DNA of 64,000 bases from Poriferisodalis sp965208925 (GTDB lineage Bacteria > Actinomycetota > Acidimicrobiia > Acidimicrobiales > Poriferisodalaceae). Under the pieces are notes generated by a model. The model was not told the DNA's origin. It did no database searches and saw only the letters and a list, made by a program, of their open reading frames with translations. The DNA is taken from assembly GCF_965208925.1 (NCBI RefSeq), contig NZ_OZ242364.1, forward strand, positions 248,001 through 312,000. The letters run 5' to 3'. The translations under genes and the position numbers were made by a program. Numbering within the stretch: position 1 is the stretch's first letter; each line of letters opens with the position of its first letter. Positions 59,036 to 64,000 of this stretch are shown in pieces.

Positions 59036-60199
59036 GTGGAGTTCGTACCTCGACCGGCTGACGAGCGGGCGCTGCGCGATGCGGTCGCCCACGCTCCGGT
59101 GACGCTGCTGACCGGGCCGCGTCAGGCCGGCAAGTCGACGTTGGTCCGCCAGGTGATCGATCCGTCGCCTGCAGCATTGTTCGACCTCGAGGACTACCGG
59201 GACCGCGCCCGGCTGGCCGAGCCGATGCTTGCCCTCGGAGATCGCGGGGAGACGATCGTGATCGACGAGGCACAGCGCATGCCTGAGCTGTTCTCGTCGC
59301 TGCGTGTGCTGGTGGACGAGCACCGCCGGCCAGGGCGATTTGTCGTTCTCGGCAGTGCCTCCCCCGATCTGACCGGGCTGAGCGCCGAGACGCTCGCCGG
59401 GCGGGTGAGCTTCGTCGAACTCGCGGGCTTCAGCTTGGACGATGTCGGCGGCGATCGCTTGGACGACCTGTGGCTACGTGGCGGGCTGCCCCTGTCGTAC
59501 TTGGCGGCCGATCTGGCAACGTCCAATCGCTGGCGAGACGACTACATCACCACCTTCCTCGAGCGCGACCTCGCCAACCTCGGGGTGCGCATCCCGGCCG
59601 CTGCCATGCGGCGGTTCTGGACGATGGTCGCTCACTTTCACGGCCAGACTTGGAACAGTGCCGCGGTTGCCCGATCTGTGGATGTGTCGGCCAGCACTGT
59701 TCGCCGGTACCTCGACGCGCTCACCGATGCGCTGGTCGTGCGGCAGCTCCCGCCTTGGCTCGCCAACGTCGGCAAGCGGCAAGTGAAGGCACCTCGGGTG
59801 TACATCCGAGATACAGGTCTGCTGCATCGCCTGCTCGGGATCGCCGACCACGTCGAACTCGAACGCCACCCCCGCCTGGGTGCGAGCTGGGAAGGTCTCG
59901 TGGTCGAGCAACTGCTCGGCAAACTCGACGCTGCAACCCGAGCAACCGCAGCGTTCTGGTCAACCCATAGCGGCGCCGAACTCGACCTCCGCCTCGAGAC
60001 CGGCGGCCGAACCCTGGGCTTCGAGATCAAGCGAACCGAACGGCCATCGGTGACCCGCTCGATGCGCAGCGCCCTGGCCGACCTCGAGCTCGATCATCTC
60101 TACGTCGTCCACGCCGGCACCCACCGCTTCGCTCTCGCCGATCGCATCACTGCCATCGGCGCAGCCGAACTGCTGACCAGCGAGGACCTGAGTCGATGA
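59036..60199 (+). CDS. AAA_14/DUF4143 ATPase
   Basis: 387 residues from the GTG at 59036. Walker A is GPRQAGKS at 27-34, Walker B is ETIVIDEAQRMPELF and sensor FVVLGSASPDLT. A winged-helix region (RRFWTMVAHFHGQTWNSAAVARSVDVSASTVRRYLDAL read in parts) follows, and the C-terminal DUF4143 has EGLVVEQLLGKL and LRLETGGRTLGFEIKRTERP, similar to a nuclease-like core (E-x-K). These proteins are widespread, often mobile, and lack a known role. A free-standing AT-rich promoter precedes it. Confidence 0.88.
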   Translation: MEFVPRPADERALRDAVAHAPVTLLTGPRQAGKSTLVRQVIDPSPAALFDLEDYRDRARLAEPMLALGDRGETIVIDEAQRMPELFSSLRVLVDEHRRPGRFVVLGSASPDLTGLSAETLAGRVSFVELAGFSLDDVGGDRLDDLWLRGGLPLSYLAADLATSNRWRDDYITTFLERDLANLGVRIPAAAMRRFWTMVAHFHGQTWNSAAVARSVDVSASTVRRYLDALTDALVVRQLPPWLANVGKRQVKAPRVYIRDTGLLHRLLGIADHVELERHPRLGASWEGLVVEQLLGKLDAATRATAAFWSTHSGAELDLRLETGGRTLGFEIKRTERPSVTRSMRSALADLELDHLYVVHAGTHRFALADRITAIGAAELLTSEDLSR

Positions 60200-60359
60200 C
60201 GCCGTAGACACAGCTCGCCGCCAGCGACGGACGGCAGTGACTGATGAGCTGCCCTCGGCACCGGCTGCGGGCACACGTTGGCGTGCGGGGGTTGGCTACG
60301 GTTCCAGGCGACCACGGATGGGCTGGCCGGTCCGGCTCAGCGAAACAAGGGGACGGGCG

Positions 60360-61103
60360 ATGGACTTGGGAATCTCAGGACGGACAGCGGCGGTTGCTGC
60401 CGGCTCAGCAGGGCTGGGACTGGGCTCGGCCAAGGCGCTGGCTGCCGACGGCGTGCGGGTGGCCATCTGCGGCAGGGACCCCGAGCGCCTCGCCGCAGCA
60501 GCGGCCCAGATCGACGGCGAGGTGCTGACCATCGTGGCAGACCTTGGCAACCCGGCTGACGGGCGCAGCTTTGTGGAGCAGGCAATCGCCGGGCTCGGCT
60601 CGGTGGACATCTTGGTGACGAACGCCGGCGGACCGCCGCCCGGCGTCTTCGCGAATACCGAGATCGACGCATACCAGATGGCCTTCGACATGAACTGCAA
60701 GGCCATGATCGAGATGTGCCGGGTGGCGATCCCGCCGATGCAAGAGCGCGGGTGGGGCCGCGTGTGCGCCATCACCAGCGTGGGAGTGAAGCAACCGATC
60801 CCGTTCCTGCTCGCCAGCTCAGTCGCACGAGCCGGGCTGACCAGCTTCCTCAAGATCACGGCCCGGGAACTGGCTTCGACCGGCGTCACAGTGAACTCGG
60901 CCCAGCCGGGCACCCACTGGACCGACCGTGTGGCAAAGATGATGGACCAGGAGCAGGCGGGTCAGAGCAATCCGATGGGCGTCTGCGGCGACTCCGACGA
61001 CTTTGGCGCCGCCGTGGCATTCCTGTGCAGCGAGCAAGCCAAGTTCATCACGGGCACAGGCCTGCTCATCGACGGCGGCCAAGCCACCGGCCTCTTGGAC
61101 TGA
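60360..61103 (+). CDS. SDR-family protein lacking the YxxxK motif
   Basis: 247 residues from the ATG at 60360, preceded by AGGGGACGGG. The fold is SDR (cofactor loop AGSAGLGLG, 14-22; TNAGGPPPG at 88-96; S140 and the C-terminal GTGLLIDGG). In place of the catalytic Tyr-x-x-x-Lys there is PFLLASSVARAGLTSF, so the usual Tyr and Lys are absent. Such variants occur in a FabG-like subgroup and may be catalytically altered or regulatory. An upstream in-frame start at 60237 would add 41 residues without resemblance to the family. Confidence 0.85.
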   Translation: MDLGISGRTAAVAAGSAGLGLGSAKALAADGVRVAICGRDPERLAAAAAQIDGEVLTIVADLGNPADGRSFVEQAIAGLGSVDILVTNAGGPPPGVFANTEIDAYQMAFDMNCKAMIEMCRVAIPPMQERGWGRVCAITSVGVKQPIPFLLASSVARAGLTSFLKITARELASTGVTVNSAQPGTHWTDRVAKMMDQEQAGQSNPMGVCGDSDDFGAAVAFLCSEQAKFITGTGLLIDGGQATGLLD

Positions 61104-61123
61104 CCCCGAGCTACGCCCCGCGC

Positions 61124-61594
61124 TTACGGGGAGAACGCGAAGAGCGGGCCTCGATCGATGGCCTCTGGCGGAAAGTTCTCGCGACATACCTGAATCGCGA
61201 TCAGCCACAGGGAAGCCGCTGCATCCTCCAAGAGCCTGATGGACTCTGTGTCTCCACCATCCTCGGCGACGTACTGCACGGCCAGCCGCTGCGCTTCGTC
61301 CTGCTCCCAGATCGGTGCATCGCAGGCCGCCCAAATGCGGGACTGCCAGACATCCTCGGGCGGCGGTGCTCCAGGGGCCTGCGACACAGGCCGAAGACCG
61401 GTTTGGGCTTCCCAACCGACTAGGACCCCGGCCGGGAAGTCAAACCCATCCATGGCGTCGGAGATTGCCGTTGACGCGGATGTCGAGTGCTCGGGAACGG
61501 CCTCACTCGATCCGGCGGCGGACGGTCGAACCTCAAGAGTCGCTTCCGGTGAGTCTGCGCAGCTGGTTGCTACTGGTGCGGCCAGCAACGCCAC
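61124..61594 (-). CDS. Putative secreted or lipoprotein, unknown function
   Basis: 156 residues from GTG 61594. In-frame sequence upstream adds HRFTRSVAA, so the true start may be earlier and provide a full signal peptide. A hydrophobic run (VALLAAPVATSC) ends in a Cys, a weak lipobox. A Ser/Ala/Glu-rich linker follows, then a compact region with three cysteines in all (AACDAPIWEQDEAQRLAVQY; LWLIAIQVCRENFP). No family is recognised. It lies 46 bp after coxM on the same strand and converges on the SDR gene. Confidence 0.55.
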   Translation of the reverse strand: MALLAAPVATSCADSPEATLEVRPSAAGSSEAVPEHSTSASTAISDAMDGFDFPAGVLVGWEAQTGLRPVSQAPGAPPPEDVWQSRIWAACDAPIWEQDEAQRLAVQYVAEDGGDTESIRLLEDAAASLWLIAIQVCRENFPPEAIDRGPLFAFSP

Positions 61595-61640
61595 TGCCGC
61601 GACGCTACGAGTGAACCGATGCCGCTCTATGGCTGCCGAC

Positions 61641-62468
61641 CTACGAGACGCCGGCTGCTTCGAGTGCTCGGCGGGTGAGCACCCGAGCGAGGTGGTTGCG
61701 GTAGTCCGGCGTGGCGTTCAGGTCGGTCGGGGCGTCTGTGCCCTCGGCAGCCTGCTCGGCAGCGTCAGCCGCCGAGGCCCCGCCCGCCAGCGCCGCCTCG
61801 ACCGCGCTGGCACGCAACGGCACTGAGCCCATGTTCACCAGCGCCACGTTGGTCCCGCCGTTGACGGTCACCGCAGCGGCACCGACGATCGCCCAGTCCT
61901 GGGCCCGCCGGTTGAACTTCTGGTAGTTCCAGCCGCTGCCGGGAGCCTTGGGGACCCGGATCTCGGTCAGCATCTCGTCGTCCGCGAGCGCCGATTCGAA
62001 GTAGCCGGTGAAGAAGTCGCCGGCAGAGATCTCACGGCTGCCGTTCGGACCTTGGGCGACGAGCGTGCCGCCTAGTGCGAGCACGGCCGCCGGCAAGTCG
62101 GACGCCGGATCCGAGTGAGCCAGCGAGCCGCCGATGGTGCCGCGGTGGCGGACCTGCGGGTCGCCGACTTCGCCGGCGACATGGCCGAGCAGCGGGCACT
62201 CCGCCGCCAGCAGCTCGCTGGTCTCGAGTGCGCGGTGACGGGTGAGCGCGCCGACAGCGATGTGGTCGCCGCCGTCATTGATGTAGCTGAGATCGTCGAC
62301 GCGGCCTATGTCTACGAGCACGCTCGGCACCGCCAAGCGCAGCTTCATCATCGGCAGCAACGAGTGGCCGCCGGCCAGCAATTTGGCCTCGTCACCGTGC
62401 TCGCCGAGCAGCGCAATGGCCTCCTCCGCGGAGCCAGCCCGTACGTAGTCGAATGCTGCAGGAATCAT
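61641..62468 (-). CDS. FAD-binding subunit of CO/xanthine dehydrogenase-type enzyme (CoxM-like)
   Basis: 275 residues. FAD_binding_5 domain: FDYVRAGSAEEAIALLGEHGDEAKLLAGGHSLLPMMKLRLA read in parts, with the AGGHSL loop, and TIGGSLAHSDPASDLPAAVLAL, the second FAD motif. The C-terminal CO_deh_flav_C part (KAPGSGWNYQKFNRRAQDWAIVGAAAVT) completes it. It accepts electrons from the Fe-S subunit encoded 13 bp upstream (CoxS-like). The large molybdenum subunit is not adjacent. Confidence 0.93.
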   Translation of the reverse strand: MIPAAFDYVRAGSAEEAIALLGEHGDEAKLLAGGHSLLPMMKLRLAVPSVLVDIGRVDDLSYINDGGDHIAVGALTRHRALETSELLAAECPLLGHVAGEVGDPQVRHRGTIGGSLAHSDPASDLPAAVLALGGTLVAQGPNGSREISAGDFFTGYFESALADDEMLTEIRVPKAPGSGWNYQKFNRRAQDWAIVGAAAVTVNGGTNVALVNMGSVPLRASAVEAALAGGASAADAAEQAAEGTDAPTDLNATPDYRNHLARVLTRRALEAAGVS

Positions 62469-62481
62469 TGCTCCGCTCCCC

Positions 62482-62952
62482 TCAGGCCGCCGTCTCGCCT
62501 GCTGCGCAGGCCAGCACCGATTTGACGATGTTGTGGTATCCCGTGCAGCGGCACAGGTTCCCTTCCAATCCCAAGCGGACTTCTCGCTCGGACGGGTCGG
62601 GGTTCTCCTCGAGCAGTGATACGGCCGCCATCACCATGCCGGGAGTGCAGTAGCCGCACTGCAGGCCGTGGTTCTGGCGGAAGGCTTCCTGCATCGGATG
62701 CAGTTCGTCTTCGGACGGCGCCAAACCCTCAATGGTCAGGATGTCCTCGCCGTCAGCCTGTACCGCCAGCATCGTGCACGACTTCACCGATTCGCCGTTC
62801 ACATGCACCGTGCAGGCGCCGCACGAGGAAGTGTCGCAGCCGATGTTTGTGCCAGTCAGCCGCAGGTCGTCCCGCAGCCAGTACACGAGCAGCGTGCGCG
62901 GCTCGACATCGCCGGTACGAGTCTCGCCGTTCACCGTGACGCTGATCTCCAC
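62482..62952 (-). CDS. Two-[2Fe-2S] subunit of CO/xanthine dehydrogenase-type enzyme (CoxS-like)
   Basis: 156 residues, the usual small-subunit length. N-terminal plant-type ferredoxin cluster CDTSSCGACTVHVNGESVKSC, then the second cluster CGYCTPGM and NLCRCTGYHNI. It shuttles electrons between the molybdopterin centre and FAD. It starts the coxS-coxM pair, and its start is 222 bp from the divergent TetR gene. No coxL follows; the accessory cox genes are 20 kb away on the same strand. Confidence 0.94.
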   Translation of the reverse strand: MEISVTVNGETRTGDVEPRTLLVYWLRDDLRLTGTNIGCDTSSCGACTVHVNGESVKSCTMLAVQADGEDILTIEGLAPSEDELHPMQEAFRQNHGLQCGYCTPGMVMAAVSLLEENPDPSEREVRLGLEGNLCRCTGYHNIVKSVLACAAGETAA

Positions 62953-63173
62953 TATGACCTCTCCCGTCTCGTCGGCCCAAGGCCGAGCAGTCTGTCAGCC
63001 GGTTGGGTGGCCGAGCATATTGTTGCGCGGCCGTCAGGCCGGGCGGCGTTGCGCACGACCGCGAAGGCCGGGCGCGCACCATCATGCACCATGCGGCGAT
63101 CACGCGCAGACACGCAGAGGCTGCGCGGTTTCTGTGGACAAGCGGCCCGCAGGCGCAGCATTAGTTTGGCGAC

Positions 63174-63761
63174 GTGGCCGGCGAACAGGCCTTACCGGGT
63201 ACTGGCGGCACGCCCGAGCGCGCAAGCGAATCGGTACCTCCGGACACGCGTGACTCGATCCTGCGGCGGGCACGTGGCCTGTTCGCCAGGCAGGGCTACC
63301 GCGGCACGTCGATCCGCCAGCTCACCTCGGGACTCGGCCTCACGCCGGCGGCGCTCTACTACCACTTCACCGGAAAAGAGGACGTGCTTGCCGGGGTCTT
63401 GGCGCCAATGGAGCGCGATGGCGAGACGATCATCGCCAGGATGGCCGACCTGGAGCCGACGCCGGCAGCCTTGCGGGAAGTGCTCGATCGCTACTTCGAC
63501 CTGCTGGCCCGCGACATCGTGGTGTTCCGGCTTGTTGCCGACGATGTCGATGTCCAGCAGAGCGCGGTCGGTCAACGGCTGCGGGCCCAAGCCAGAGACC
63601 TCTTTGCCTGGCTCACCGGCTCTTCTCCTGAGGTCGAGGATCGGATCCGTGCGGCAGCCGCTGTGGGCACGATACGGCTGTCGCTCGAACAGAGCGGTGT
63701 GGAACCCGACGCTCACCGTGACGCGATCATCGGGCGAGCACTGCAGATCATGACCGACTAG
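63174..63761 (+). CDS. TetR family transcriptional regulator
   Basis: 195 residues from the GTG at 63174. HTH region DSILRRARGLFARQGYRGTSIRQLTSGLGLTPAALYYHFTGKEDVLAGVLA read in parts (residues 25-75) is typical TetR_N. The ligand domain (LREVLDRYFDLLARDIVVFRLVA) is generic. Divergent position suggests it may control coxS-coxM. The gene ends at a strong hairpin. Confidence 0.9.
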   Translation: MAGEQALPGTGGTPERASESVPPDTRDSILRRARGLFARQGYRGTSIRQLTSGLGLTPAALYYHFTGKEDVLAGVLAPMERDGETIIARMADLEPTPAALREVLDRYFDLLARDIVVFRLVADDVDVQQSAVGQRLRAQARDLFAWLTGSSPEVEDRIRAAAAVGTIRLSLEQSGVEPDAHRDAIIGRALQIMTD

Positions 63762-63800
63762 CTCACAGGCTGAGCCCCGGGGCCCGAGCGGCCCGTGAGC
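63761..63800. terminator. Terminator-like hairpin after tetR
   Basis: GCTCACAGGC (63761-63770) and GCCCGTGAGC (63791-63800) pair with one mismatch over 10 bp, with an internal CCCCGGGG. It overlaps the last base of the tetR stop and lies between tetR and the convergent DivIC-like fragment, so it can terminate both transcripts. Confidence 0.65.
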
Positions 63801-63828
63801 GGAGCGAACATGAGCGGAAAGCGACGCG

Positions 63829-64000
63829 TCAACCCTCGCCGTCGCCGAGCAGGTGGGCCACGCCGGGCAGCGGCCACGCCAGCGGCAGCGTGATCACGTC
63901 GGCGGGATCCACATTGAGGCGGTACAGGGTGTCGCCCTCGCGCACCAGCGAGAGCTGCTCGCGCGCAATCCGCTCCACCACCACCGGATCCTTGGCCTCG
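63829..64000 (-). CDS. Septum formation initiator (DivIC/FtsB-like), C-terminal fragment
   Basis: Open to the right edge; 56 residues and a TGA at 63831-63829. It reads EAKDPVVVERIAREQLSLVR, EGDTLYRLNV, DPADVITLPLAWPLPGV. The DPxVxERIAREQLxLVxxGDTLYRL pattern is the conserved tail of DivIC/FtsB-type cell-division proteins, whose N-terminal membrane helix and coiled coil would lie to the right. An odd extension after the usual end (VDPADVITLPL...) is present. Confidence 0.75.
   Translation of the reverse strand, partial: EAKDPVVVERIAREQLSLVREGDTLYRLNVDPADVITLPLAWPLPGVAHLLGDGEG

Overview
The window is 64 kb of very GC-rich, gene-dense bacterial DNA. It looks like an actinobacterium, probably an Acidimicrobiia relative. 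This is an inference from the GC content, frequent GTG starts, F420-type luciferase-like enzymes, SDR/P450/acyl-CoA dehydrogenase content, a DUF501-Ppx pair and a DivIC-like tail at the right edge. I see no rRNA, CRISPR array, prophage or insertion sequence. There is one tRNA, Leu(UAA). No gene-free stretch exceeds about 300 bases.

Layout. 0-1.1 kb: a response-regulator tail meets a decayed VapBC-like toxin-antitoxin pair. 1.2-9.1 kb (minus): a large indolepyruvate:ferredoxin oxidoreductase, then an apparent four-gene unit of dioxygenase, SDR, a GrdB-like protein with an in-frame UGA (likely selenocysteine), and an MFS carrier. 9.2-18 kb: a two-gene ABC-2 polysaccharide exporter, two luciferase-like flavin enzymes, homogentisate dioxygenase, SDRs and an MFS carrier. 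18-27 kb: a SulP anion transporter behind three tandem RNA hairpins, PPK2, a tightly coupled minus-strand unit (phosphatase, GcvT-fold protein, ornithine-cyclodeaminase-like enzyme, EamA), and a Rieske-TPP-enzyme fusion. 27-36 kb: secreted protein, inositol-phosphate synthase, P450, ketopantoate reductase, tRNA-Leu, an Fe-S nuclease, Ppx and DUF501. 36-42 kb: accessory genes for a CO-dehydrogenase-type molybdenum hydroxylase (coxG, mocA-like, two XdhC halves, coxE, coxD) with an acyl-CoA dehydrogenase. 44.8-56.3 kb: a galactoside uptake and catabolism locus, with GH4 glycosidase, MalFGEK-type ABC transporter, a VCBS/ASPIC lipoprotein and a DUF4870 protein on one strand, and LacI and GalK divergent from a three-copy operator, followed by GalE. 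56-64 kb: aldo/keto reductase, desaturase, orphan antitoxin, AAA/DUF4143 ATPase, an SDR lacking the YxxxK motif, coxM and coxS without coxL, TetR, and a DivIC-like fragment.

The most notable signals are the UGA-containing GrdB-like gene with a perfect hairpin just after the UGA; three unrelated genes carrying in-frame 30-33 bp tandem repeats that each contain a short inverted repeat; the covarying triple hairpin before sulP; the contiguous 3 x 12 bp operator; and the seven-gene galactoside operon with an embedded FG-GAP lipoprotein.
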